A stretch of 6,148 nt of DNA from Candidatus Cloacimonadota bacterium (GTDB lineage Bacteria > Cloacimonadota > Cloacimonadia > Cloacimonadales > Cloacimonadaceae): NCBI GenBank assembly GCA_023230025.1, contig JALNYD010000172.1, forward strand, positions 1 to 6,148, written 5' to 3'. Every line of letters begins with the position of its first letter. The stretch's first letter is position 1. The translations under genes and the position numbers were made by a program. Shown one piece after another: positions 1-6,148 of this stretch. The notes below the pieces were generated by a model, which worked only from the letters and a program-made list of their open reading frames with translations, had not been told where the DNA came from and searched no databases.

Positions 1-1112
1 TCGCGATCTTGTTGTTTGCCATAGCCGTAGCTGGTAATCGGCTAACACAGAAATGGGATACCTATTATATCATGTTTAAAGATTATCCCGTAAGCGGACT
101 TCAAGTGGGCGGAACAGTCAATTATCAGGGCATCAAGGTCGGACAGGTTCAAGCTGTAAAGATTGACCCCGAAGATGTCAGCAAGGTGATCATAACGATT
201 AATGTGGAACCCGGCACTCCAATCAAAGAAGATACTGAAGCTGTCCTAAGTCTGGTGGGAATCACGGGACTCAAAGCTGTTGAGATCAAGGGTGGAACCA
301 ATGAAGCCAAAAACATGCAACCTGAGAGCTTCATCAAAGCCGGATCCACGATGCTGGATGATATCTCGGATCGAGCACTATCCATAGCTGAGAAGATCGA
401 CGTTATTGCAGCCAATATTGGAGAAATCACCAATAACGAGAATCAGGAAAGCATTGCCCGCATACTAAGTGAAACCAGCTTGCTTCTTGCCGATACCAGA
501 GCTAACCTTGGCGGAACCCTGGCTTCACTAAATCGAATAGCAGAAAACACTGCAGGAGTAACCGAGGATTTTGGCAAAAATCTGGAACGTCTGACCACCA
601 ACCTGACCACTAACCTGGATCTTATTAGCAGAACAACCGTGAACACTCTGGATAGCCTGGCTTTGAATCTCAATACGAGTATCGAGGAACTAACTCACGA
701 AAGCACCCTCCTTGTAAGTGATGCAAGAACGCATTTGAACCGGATTGGCGTTCACACGGATTCCCTGTTGGTGGAATCCTCATCACATATTGTGGATATC
801 ACCAAGAGCATCAATGAGTCTATTGATGGGATCAATCGGATGATCAACTCCGAGGAATTTGAATTGCTGGTTAATAATATTGGCGCTCTCTCAGGTCAAC
901 TCGCTGAAGCTGACTTCAAGGAGATGGTCACTAATCTCAGCGCCACCATTCAACGCGCTGGGAGCTTGGTAAGTACTGTCAACCGCACTGTAATGCGTAA
1001 TCAGGATAACATCATGGAAACGATGGAAAACCTGCGTGAAACTAGCTCAAACCTGAATGAGTTCTCCCGTCAAATTGCCGAAGATCCATCAAGTGTGCTG
1101 CGTGGAAACTGA
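1..1112 (+). CDS. MCE/MlaD-family lipid-transport protein, 5'-truncated by window edge
   Basis: Substrate-binding subunit of an MCE-type lipid ABC transporter, anchored in the inner membrane and projecting into the periplasm. The open frame (codons from base 3) runs off the left edge, and the first visible residues (AILLFAIAVAG) are the end of an N-terminal membrane helix, so the true start lies upstream. The TTG at 9 is internal. Visible residues about 18-100 are a single MCE domain: FKDYPVSGLQVGGTV, then YQGIKVGQV, and LVGITGLKAVEIKGG in the place of the hydrophobic pore loop. About 250 residues then look almost continuously helical and rich in Leu, Asn, Thr and Ser. The end, DPSSVLRGN, matches the usual tail of single-MCE-domain proteins. 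By analogy with characterised family members it should form a hexameric ring with a helical tube or needle. It is the first visible gene of the operon and has a 13-nt gap to the lipoprotein gene. The family is certain; the substrate (phospholipid or other lipid) and direction are not. Confidence 0.93.
   Translation, partial: AILLFAIAVAGNRLTQKWDTYYIMFKDYPVSGLQVGGTVNYQGIKVGQVQAVKIDPEDVSKVIITINVEPGTPIKEDTEAVLSLVGITGLKAVEIKGGTNEAKNMQPESFIKAGSTMLDDISDRALSIAEKIDVIAANIGEITNNENQESIARILSETSLLLADTRANLGGTLASLNRIAENTAGVTEDFGKNLERLTTNLTTNLDLISRTTVNTLDSLALNLNTSIEELTHESTLLVSDARTHLNRIGVHTDSLLVESSSHIVDITKSINESIDGINRMINSEEFELLVNNIGALSGQLAEADFKEMVTNLSATIQRAGSLVSTVNRTVMRNQDNIMETMENLRETSSNLNEFSRQIAEDPSSVLRGN
591..614 (+). 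repeat. 12-bp tandem duplication inside the MCE helical tail
   Basis: Two adjacent 12-base units, ctgaccaccaac and ctgaccactaac, differ at one position. They are in frame and encode LTTN twice (visible residues about 197-204), followed by another Leu. This is a small in-frame duplication within the helical tail, consistent with lengthening of a helix by short repeats. No wider repeat array was seen around it. Confidence 0.6.
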
Positions 1113-1117
1113 AGGAG
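1113..1117 (+). promoter_or_regulatory. Shine-Dalgarno for the lipoprotein gene (decides its start)
   Basis: AGGAG follows directly after the MCE gene's stop codon (TGA, 1110-1112) and lies 8 bases before the ATG at 1126. It selects that ATG over an in-frame ATG at 1057, which lies inside the upstream gene and would put 23 residues in front of the signal peptide. It is the only strong ribosome-binding site at the four plus-strand gene junctions. Confidence 0.85.
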
Positions 1118-1125
1118 ATAGTATA

Positions 1126-3288
1126 ATGAAACGTATCTATATCATTGGCTTAGCTCTCATACTGCTTTTACTGGCTGCATGCAGTTGGGGTGGAAAGAGG
1201 CAGGAAACTAACTACTATGTTTTGGATTACTCTCAAGCCAGCGAGATAAGCGAACTCAAAATGCCCAATTCAAATGGAAAAGTATTGCAAGTGTTGAACT
1301 CAACCATCAACCGCACTTACAATCGTACCCAGTTGGTCGAAAAGGAGAGCTTCAATAAAGTCAACTTCCTAAGCCGCGAATTGTGGGCAAATCGACTCAG
1401 TGATGCTGTGCCAAACATCATCAGTAGAAGATTGAATGCGTATAATATCTTTCGCAATGTCACACGCTCCATTCAGGATACCGATCCTCATTATTATCTG
1501 GAAACCAACATTTTGAATATCGAGAAGATCGTGGGGCCTACCCCCAGAGCATTCCTTAGGATTGAGTTTGTTTTGCGGGATAGCACCGGCTCTCAGACCA
1601 TTCTGGTACATCGAAATGAGCAATATCATGAATTGAATGATGATAGCTACAACTATCTAGTGCAAACCTATAATGACATGATCATGGAAGAAACAAACCT
1701 CTTTGCCGCAAAGTGCATTGAACACTTCTCGGGAAGAACCCTGAGCAGATTGCGTCCGGAGTATGTTGAGGGCATTTCAGCACCGGCTAAATACTTCTAT
1801 GAGCAAATTGAGGATCAGGAATCTCACCTGGTATATGGTGAATTGCTGCTATCCACTAAGTATCGCACCACCTTTTCCATTACTTATACTGTTGAACGCC
1901 TTGATAGCTTGAACACAAAGATTAGTGAATCAATTGGTGAGTTCAATACGCCCTTGATTCTGTTACCTGGCAGATACCGCGTGATTACTGGTCACAATGA
2001 AGATATTATTATTCCTGTGGATATCTACCCCCGTCAACGAACCGTAGTCAATAGATTGTGGAGTGAACTGACCGTGAGGATTCTGGATACATCTCAGAAT
2101 AGGGTGCGTCAACTCTTTCGGCTTTGGCTGGAGAATGAGAATGGCAGCGGCTATGTAAACATAGGTCAGGACGTGAGCCGTGGCGACGATGAGCACGGTA
2201 TTGACGATAAAGTCTGGATATTGCCAGAAGGCATGTACATGCTTACTTTGGGAGGCAGCAACTGGAGTGATCTTCGTGATTTTGCCACAATCTGCATGAA
2301 AGAGCGTGACAGCCAGATCCTCACTGTGATTGTGAATACCGAAGTTTCCAGTGGGAACATCATGGTTGGAGCGGGAGTACTATCTGACGAACTTGGTTAC
2401 GACGCTAATCGCGTTCACCGTGGAGCGGTTTATATTAACCTGAGAGTATTGGCAGATAATGCAGTTGATGAGAAGGATCCCACCTACAGTCTGACGCTAT
2501 CCAGTAAGTTTGATAATAGTATTGATAAGGACTTTGGTGCATTCCACTACAGTATGCGCAGCATATATGATCTTAGCTCAATATTCAGCAAGGATATTGA
2601 GCTGCGGTTTGATCGCGATATCTACAAACTGAAGAACTCATTATTGCTGTATCCCTGGAAACGCGATCGCAAGATTCTGGGTAAATTGGCTTTATACAGC
2701 CGGGGTGATCTGGAAACGCACTTCATGGACGAATACCAGCATTTCTCTCAAGATACACACTACATCCTTAATGACGAATATGGCAACGAGATAGATCGCG
2801 AAATAAACAAAGATAAAGTGCGAACCAAGATTGCCCTATTCCCTCTACAGATGAAGCAAGGATTGGGAATCACATACCGCTTTGCACTATCTCCCACTAC
2901 AAATCTCACTCTTAGAGAAGGCTACGGTTGGCAGCAAAACTATAACCGCCTCTCTTATGCAAACCCAGTGAATGTCACCCAGGATGGCGTTACTTATTCC
3001 ATGTATCAGGAGAATCCGGATAAACACAGCAAGGGTCTGGAAACCACCATTATCTTCTCTTCGGGAAACATCCTGAACTTCATGTCCATCAATTCCATAT
3101 TTGAAGCATTGGTTCCATTTGACAATTCATCGCTCAAACCTCGGTTTGAAAACGAGAATACCATTAACTTCCGCTTGTACCGTAATATAAGCATGGATGT
3201 TGAACTAAAGCTTTCTTATGATGAATCCGAAAGAGAATATCTTGAATATGATCTCAGCAGTCATCTGAGGTTGAGCCTATTCTATTAG
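1126..3288 (+). CDS. PqiC-like MCE auxiliary lipoprotein fused to a probable outer-membrane beta-barrel
   Basis: A 720-residue exported lipoprotein, probably the outer-membrane end of the MCE system. Residues 1-18 are a lipoprotein signal peptide with lipobox LAAC; Cys19 would be lipidated, and Ser20 gives no inner-membrane retention signal. Residues about 26-201 resemble the ABC-transport auxiliary (PqiC, DUF330) family: NYYVLDY at 29-35, LWANRL at 86-91 followed by an amphipathic helix, then YYLETNILNIE at 123-133 and a paired strand RAFLRIEFVLRD. PqiC-type proteins usually end about there. This one adds two beta-rich modules (about 230-405), each with an LP-x-(x)-x-Y turn (280-284 and 366-371) reminiscent of PEGA or carboxypeptidase-regulatory sandwiches, and then about 290 residues of alternating amphipathic strands (430-720). 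The chain ends HLRLSLFY, with Leu714, 716, 718 and terminal Tyr720 in the pattern of a BAM-recognised last barrel strand. The start is set by AGGAG at 1113. The PqiC-like domain is fairly sure; the barrel is an inference from strand pattern. Confidence 0.82.
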   Translation: MKRIYIIGLALILLLLAACSWGGKRQETNYYVLDYSQASEISELKMPNSNGKVLQVLNSTINRTYNRTQLVEKESFNKVNFLSRELWANRLSDAVPNIISRRLNAYNIFRNVTRSIQDTDPHYYLETNILNIEKIVGPTPRAFLRIEFVLRDSTGSQTILVHRNEQYHELNDDSYNYLVQTYNDMIMEETNLFAAKCIEHFSGRTLSRLRPEYVEGISAPAKYFYEQIEDQESHLVYGELLLSTKYRTTFSITYTVERLDSLNTKISESIGEFNTPLILLPGRYRVITGHNEDIIIPVDIYPRQRTVVNRLWSELTVRILDTSQNRVRQLFRLWLENENGSGYVNIGQDVSRGDDEHGIDDKVWILPEGMYMLTLGGSNWSDLRDFATICMKERDSQILTVIVNTEVSSGNIMVGAGVLSDELGYDANRVHRGAVYINLRVLADNAVDEKDPTYSLTLSSKFDNSIDKDFGAFHYSMRSIYDLSSIFSKDIELRFDRDIYKLKNSLLLYPWKRDRKILGKLALYSRGDLETHFMDEYQHFSQDTHYILNDEYGNEIDREINKDKVRTKIALFPLQMKQGLGITYRFALSPTTNLTLREGYGWQQNYNRLSYANPVNVTQDGVTYSMYQENPDKHSKGLETTIIFSSGNILNFMSINSIFEALVPFDNSSLKPRFENENTINFRLYRNISMDVELKLSYDESEREYLEYDLSSHLRLSLFY
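2413..3285 (+). other. Predicted C-terminal outer-membrane beta-barrel domain of the lipoprotein
   Basis: This segment encodes residues 430-720. Candidate membrane strands with polar/apolar alternation include VYINLRVLA (435-443), YSLTLSSKF (454-462), KDIELRFD (489-496), KILGKLALY (516-524), GLGITYRFAL (579-588), TNLTLREGYGW (592-602), LETTIIFSS (638-646), NTINFRLYR (678-686), SMDVELKLSY (689-698) and SSHLRLSLFY (711-720). That is roughly 10 to 12 strands joined by polar turns rich in Asp, Asn, Lys and Glu, ending exactly at a C-terminal aromatic residue. The overall look recalls barrel families such as DUF481 or DUF3078, from memory only. It could instead be a large soluble beta-sheet domain, but the terminal aromatic strand argues against that. 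Confidence 0.62.
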
Positions 3289-3292
3289 AATC

Positions 3293-4366
3293 ATGAAGGT
3301 ATCAAATGCCACCCTGTATCTTGAAGGTGAGTTCAGCAAACACAAGGTTTATGAACTCGAAAGGGAGTTAAACAGCTTTCTAAAGACAGAGCACATAAAC
3401 ACAGTGGATCTATCTGGAATTAGCATGATTGATTCGGCTGGAGTTGCTCTGCTAGATGAGATCCATACCCGTCTGCAGCCCAAGGCCAGGATTTTGTTGT
3501 TCAGGGCTGCTTCAAGCGAAGTTCAGGCTGTGATTGATACATTTACCACGCTCAAGCTTGAAGTACAAGCCAGGGACAGAGAAATGGGCTTCTTTGAGAA
3601 GCTCGGGGATTCAGCCTTGTATGGATGGTCGCAATTAGTGGAGACCTTCACTTTAGCGTCAGAAGTATTCTATTACAGCGTTATTGGTTTGTTTGATCGC
3701 CGAAAGCAACGCAAGGGATCTTTTGTTCAACAAGCCTTGCTGCTGGGTTTTGACGCCTTACCGATTGTTGCCTTGCTATCATTTATCATCGGCTTCATCA
3801 TTGCTCTGCAATCCGGTGTGTTGTTAAGGGATTTTGGAGCTAATGTATTTATTGCGGATTTGATGGCAGTATCGATCGTGCGGGAGTTGAGTCCCCTGAT
3901 CACAGCCATTATCGTAGCTGGCCGCAGTGGATCGGCGATTGCCTCCGAGATTGCCACCATGCAGGTGACCGAAGAACTTGATGCTCTGCGGATGATGGCT
4001 TTGAATCCGATCCGCTATGTTGTAGTTCCAAAGTTTCATGCCATCACCGTAGTAATGCCGATCCTGATCGTTCTGTCCATCCTTGTGAGTATGATCGGTG
4101 GAGCGATTATTGCTCTTGGTTATCTGGGGCTTTCAGTGGAAGTATTCTATGCCCGGAGTGTGGAAATCTTAACCATCAAGGATATCGTGATCAGCTTTGG
4201 AAAGAGTATCTGGTTTGCCTGGGTAATAGTTGTGATAGGTTCACATTTTGGATTCCAGGTGAAAGGTGGGGCAGAGGGAGTAGGCAAATCCACTACCTCC
4301 GCAGTGGTGGCATCGATCTTTGCCGTAATCATCTTTGATGCAATATTCAGCTTGCTCTATCTATGA
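3293..4366 (+). CDS. MlaE-type ABC permease with N-terminal STAS domain
   Basis: Integral inner-membrane permease of the MCE lipid transporter, 357 residues. Residues 1-95 are a STAS domain (like MlaB or SpoIIAA), with the characteristic loop IDSAG at 46-50; MlaB binds the ATPase in E. coli, so this fusion probably stabilises MlaF in cis. Residues about 100-357 are the MlaE domain: an interfacial helix near 105-135, membrane segments near 154-176, 183-208, 250-280, 306-320 and 335-357, and the family signature RELSPLITAIIVAGRSGSAI (197-216) followed by EELDAL (227-231 and on), which forms the coupling region to the ATPase. The end GGAEGVGKSTTSAVV is typical of the family. The gene begins 4 bases after the lipoprotein stop with no Shine-Dalgarno in range, and its own stop overlaps the ATPase start (ATGA), so translation is probably coupled on both sides. 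STAS-MlaE fusions are a known arrangement, so the assignment is firm. Confidence 0.95.
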   Translation: MKVSNATLYLEGEFSKHKVYELERELNSFLKTEHINTVDLSGISMIDSAGVALLDEIHTRLQPKARILLFRAASSEVQAVIDTFTTLKLEVQARDREMGFFEKLGDSALYGWSQLVETFTLASEVFYYSVIGLFDRRKQRKGSFVQQALLLGFDALPIVALLSFIIGFIIALQSGVLLRDFGANVFIADLMAVSIVRELSPLITAIIVAGRSGSAIASEIATMQVTEELDALRMMALNPIRYVVVPKFHAITVVMPILIVLSILVSMIGGAIIALGYLGLSVEVFYARSVEILTIKDIVISFGKSIWFAWVIVVIGSHFGFQVKGGAEGVGKSTTSAVVASIFAVIIFDAIFSLLYL

Positions 4367-5106
4367 AAAACGAAGCTATCATCGAGATTCGCGATCTGGT
4401 TGCCAAATATGGCGAAAAGACAGTGTTGGATGGCATATCCGTGGATATCTATCCGGGAGAGGTTACCGTCATTCTCGGCGGTAGCGGTTGTGGAAAAACC
4501 ACACTTTTAAAGAACATGCTGCGTCTCTACGAGCCTTTCTCCGGGAGTGTCAGGTTTTGCGGAGAGGAAATCCTGACCATGGATGAAAAAGCTTTCAATC
4601 GCGTGTTACAGCAGATTGGCATGCTATTTCAAAACGGAGCGCTGCTAAACTCAATGTCTGTCTATGACAATGTGTCGATCCCTCTTGAATTGCATACGAA
4701 GCTTCCCCGCCATATCATCGATCGGATCATCCGGGTAAAACTACATCTGGTAGGCCTAAGCGAAGCCATCTACAAGTTTCCTTCCGAGCTTTCCGGTGGG
4801 ATGAAGAAGCGTGCAGCCCTGGCCAGAGCAATGGCTTTGGATCCCTTGATTCTTTTCTGTGATGAACCTTCTGCTGGCTTGGATCCCATCACCTCAGCTG
4901 CCCTGGATGATCTTATCCTGGATTTGAAACAGCAGCTTTCAATGACCATAGTGATTGTTACCCACGAATTGGCTTCCATCCATCGGATTGCAGATCGGAT
5001 CATCTTTCTGGAGGGGGGCAAGATGCTGTTCAATGGCAGCCTGCCAGATGCCAAAAGAGCAGGTATCCCGCAAATCGACCGGTTCTTTGAAGTGGGTAAG
5101 TTTTAG
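4363..5106 (+). CDS. MlaF-type ABC transporter ATPase
   Basis: Cytoplasmic ATPase that would drive the MlaE-type permease; 247 residues, normal length. All motifs are intact: Walker A GGSGCGKTT (39-47, Lys45), Q-loop Gln90 in LFQNGALLNSMSV, signature LSGGMKKR (143-150), Walker B LILFCDEP (162-169, Asp167 and Glu168), D-loop SAGLDP (170-175) and switch His201 in VTHEL. The LSGGM-KKR signature and the FQ-GAL-NSMSV-DNV segment after Walker A are typical of the MlaF (Ttg2A/MKL) branch of ABC ATPases. The start ATG lies inside the permease stop (ATGA, 4-base overlap) and the stop TAG overlaps the folA GTG by one base. There is no independent ribosome-binding site, so it is probably translationally coupled to the permease, which suits an obligate complex. 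Confidence 0.96.
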   Translation: MKNEAIIEIRDLVAKYGEKTVLDGISVDIYPGEVTVILGGSGCGKTTLLKNMLRLYEPFSGSVRFCGEEILTMDEKAFNRVLQQIGMLFQNGALLNSMSVYDNVSIPLELHTKLPRHIIDRIIRVKLHLVGLSEAIYKFPSELSGGMKKRAALARAMALDPLILFCDEPSAGLDPITSAALDDLILDLKQQLSMTIVIVTHELASIHRIADRIIFLEGGKMLFNGSLPDAKRAGIPQIDRFFEVGKF

Positions 5107-5582
5107 TGCTAAAGATCATTGTCGCCATGGCTCGAAATAGAGTAATTGGCCTGAACAATCAAATGCCCTGGCATATTCCGGAGGATCTGGCCTATTTTAA
5201 AAAGCTCACTTTCGGCGGTACTGTGATCATGGGGAGCAACACCTATCGCTCAATCGGCAAAGCATTGCCCGGGAGGACAAACATTGTGCTTTCCCGCTCC
5301 AAGTCACTTCAGCTTAGTGATGCCAGATTGTATGATAGTTTTAAGGATGCTATCCGGGACTTTCCTGATGCCTTTGTGATTGGTGGCGCTCAGCTATTTG
5401 CCCAGGCATTGCCACTTGCAGGAAAGCTCTACATCACCCATATTGATCTGGATATTCCGGGTGATACCATGTTTCCGGAGATACAGTGGGGTGATTGGCA
5501 ACGAATCAGTTGTGAATCTGCATGGGGAGCAAATGGCAGATATCCGCTCAATTTTTGTGTATATCAGCGGCTGACATCTTAG
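5106..5582 (+). CDS. folA: Dihydrofolate reductase (GTG start)
   Basis: Reduces dihydrofolate to tetrahydrofolate with NADPH in the cytoplasm, supplying one-carbon cofactors for thymidylate, purine and methionine synthesis. The 158-residue protein aligns without gaps to the first 65 residues or so of E. coli DHFR (159 aa). It has IVAMARNRVIG near the N-terminus, Met20-Pro21-Trp22 in the mobile loop, catalytic Asp27 in PEDL, Phe31, Thr46, Ser49, LPGR with folate-binding Arg57, the VIGGAQLF cofactor loop (91-98), Thr111 in YITHID and GDTMFPE (119-125). E. coli Arg44 and His45, near the NADPH phosphate, are Ser44 and Asn45 here. The GTG start shares one base with the upstream ATPase stop (TAGTG); an ATG at 5127 would remove the first strand (LKIIVA) and is wrong. 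It appears to be the last gene of the MCE operon, and its stop overlaps the convergent glycosyltransferase gene. Confidence 0.95.
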   Translation: MLKIIVAMARNRVIGLNNQMPWHIPEDLAYFKKLTFGGTVIMGSNTYRSIGKALPGRTNIVLSRSKSLQLSDARLYDSFKDAIRDFPDAFVIGGAQLFAQALPLAGKLYITHIDLDIPGDTMFPEIQWGDWQRISCESAWGANGRYPLNFCVYQRLTS

Positions 5583-6148
5583 TTCTGCCAACTCTCCAGG
5601 ATCTTCTTTGCATGATCAGACCAACTGAAATCCTTCAATCTCTCTTTACCCAGAAAGATCATCTGCAACTGCAAAGGTGGATCGCAGAGCACTTCCTGGA
5701 TTCTTTGTGCAATCTCTGAAGGTTGTTCCGGATTGAAGGTCCGAACAGCCGCTCCTCCGATTTCCGGCAATGAGGATCGATCCGAACAAATCACCGGTAA
5801 TCCTGCGGCAAAAGCTTCCAACAAGGGCAGACCAAAGCCCTCATATAGCGAAGGGAAGACATAGAGACTGGCCTTCTTGTACAATGCAGCCATTTCCGCT
5901 CCCTGGACAAAACCGGGGAAATGAATCCTGTCCTTATCCTTCATCCTGGAATGATAGTCCACCACCACTTCCGCATTATTCCATTTACCTCCGGCACACA
6001 CCAATTCATATTCATCCTTGATCTCCTGAGCTAACATCTCATAGGCTTTCAAAAGATTGAGATGATTCTTGCCGGGATGTTCAATCCGTGCCAGATAGAA
6101 GATATACTTGCCGGTTATCCCAAATCTGGAAACAAAATCTTTCTGAGG
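5579..6148 (-). CDS. GT4-type glycosyltransferase, C-terminal part (5' end outside window)
   Basis: Retaining glycosyltransferase of the GT4 (Glycos_transf_1) family, transferring a sugar from a nucleotide-sugar donor; such enzymes usually build LPS O-antigen, capsule or other surface glycans at the cytoplasmic side of the membrane. The frame is open from the right edge of the window, so 189 codons plus a TAA stop are seen and the N-terminal acceptor domain is missing. The visible part is the donor-binding Rossmann domain: GKYIFYLARIEHPGKNHLNL near the start, VCAGGKWN, IHFPGFVQGAEMAALYKKA, then VFPSLYEGFGLPLLEAFAAG with the EX7E pair of glutamates, and VICSDRSSLPEIGGAAV. The TTG at 6052-6050 is an internal Leu codon, not the start. 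It converges on folA with a 4-base overlap of coding ends. Acceptor and sugar cannot be told from this fragment. Confidence 0.93.
   Translation of the reverse strand, partial: PQKDFVSRFGITGKYIFYLARIEHPGKNHLNLLKAYEMLAQEIKDEYELVCAGGKWNNAEVVVDYHSRMKDKDRIHFPGFVQGAEMAALYKKASLYVFPSLYEGFGLPLLEAFAAGLPVICSDRSSLPEIGGAAVRTFNPEQPSEIAQRIQEVLCDPPLQLQMIFLGKERLKDFSWSDHAKKILESWQN

Noticed and set aside
9..11. TTG at 9 as the start of the MCE gene
   Set aside because: The frame is open to the window edge and the first residues are the middle of a membrane helix, so the gene begins upstream.
149..433. Antisense open frame opposite the MCE domain, and similar ones opposite the other genes
   Set aside because: Composition reflects the reverse of the real gene, there is no ribosome-binding site or recognisable domain, and every well-supported gene occupies the opposite strand.
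1057..1125. A longer start (ATG at 1057) for the lipoprotein, overlapping the MCE gene
   Set aside because: It would place 23 residues in front of a clear lipoprotein signal peptide, and the AGGAG at 1113 with an 8-base spacer points to the ATG at 1126.
1126..3288. Lipoprotein frame as a chance read-through of two separate genes (pqiC-like plus barrel)
   Set aside because: There is no stop, start with ribosome-binding site, or second signal peptide near residues 200-430; the frame is continuous and strand-rich linker domains join the two parts.
4710..5000. Frequent GATC and the repeated atcggatcatc within the ATPase gene
   Set aside because: The copies encode ordinary Asp-Arg-Ile-Ile stretches within conserved protein and have no regular spacing, so codon use explains them better than an origin or methylation cluster.
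5564..5574. Palindrome tcagcggctga near the end of folA as a terminator
   Set aside because: The stem is only 4 base pairs, lies inside the coding end and has no T-run on either strand.
6050..6052. TTG at 6052-6050 as the start of the glycosyltransferase
   Set aside because: The frame continues to the right edge with family-typical sequence (GKYIFYLARIEHPGKNHLNL), so this is an internal Leu codon.

Overview
This is a gene-dense window from a diderm (Gram-negative) bacterium. It contains an inner-membrane MCE/MlaD-type protein, a lipoprotein carrying a lipobox, an MlaFE-type ABC transporter and a C-terminal segment that looks like an outer-membrane beta-barrel. Base composition is moderate by eye, and nothing fixes the taxon. 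The lack of Proteobacteria-style mlaFEDCB order and the barrel-fused lipoprotein would fit an uncultured FCB-related lineage such as Cloacimonadota, but this is a weak inference.

Layout: five genes run on the plus strand with almost no space between them. They are (1) the 3' part of an MCE-domain protein (1-1112, 5' end outside the window), (2) a 720-residue lipoprotein (1126-3288), (3) a STAS-MlaE permease fusion (3293-4366), (4) an MlaF-type ATPase (4363-5106) and (5) a GTG-started dihydrofolate reductase, folA (5106-5582). A sixth gene, the C-terminal part of a GT4-type glycosyltransferase, lies on the minus strand (5579-6148, 5' end outside the window) and overlaps folA tail to tail by 4 bases. 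Junctions on the plus strand are 13 nt, 4 nt, a 4-nt ATGA overlap and a 1-nt TAGTG overlap. Only the first junction has a clear Shine-Dalgarno. No promoter, terminator, RNA gene, mobile element or CRISPR is visible, and no gap exceeds 13 bases.

How the genes work together: genes 1-4 form a coherent MCE lipid-transport system. MlaF-like ATPase and STAS-MlaE permease would form the inner-membrane ABC core. The MCE protein would form a ring extended by a long helical tail into the periplasm. The lipoprotein starts with a PqiC-like (ABC_trans_aux) domain that would meet it at the outer membrane. The striking feature is that the lipoprotein continues for about 500 residues: two beta-sandwich-like modules, then a probable outer-membrane beta-barrel ending in a canonical aromatic C-terminal strand. 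If correct, the operon encodes an inner-to-outer-membrane conduit in four polypeptides, with no MlaC or MlaA in view. FolA appears to be a passenger of the operon, and the glycosyltransferase belongs to a separate unit, probably for surface polysaccharide.
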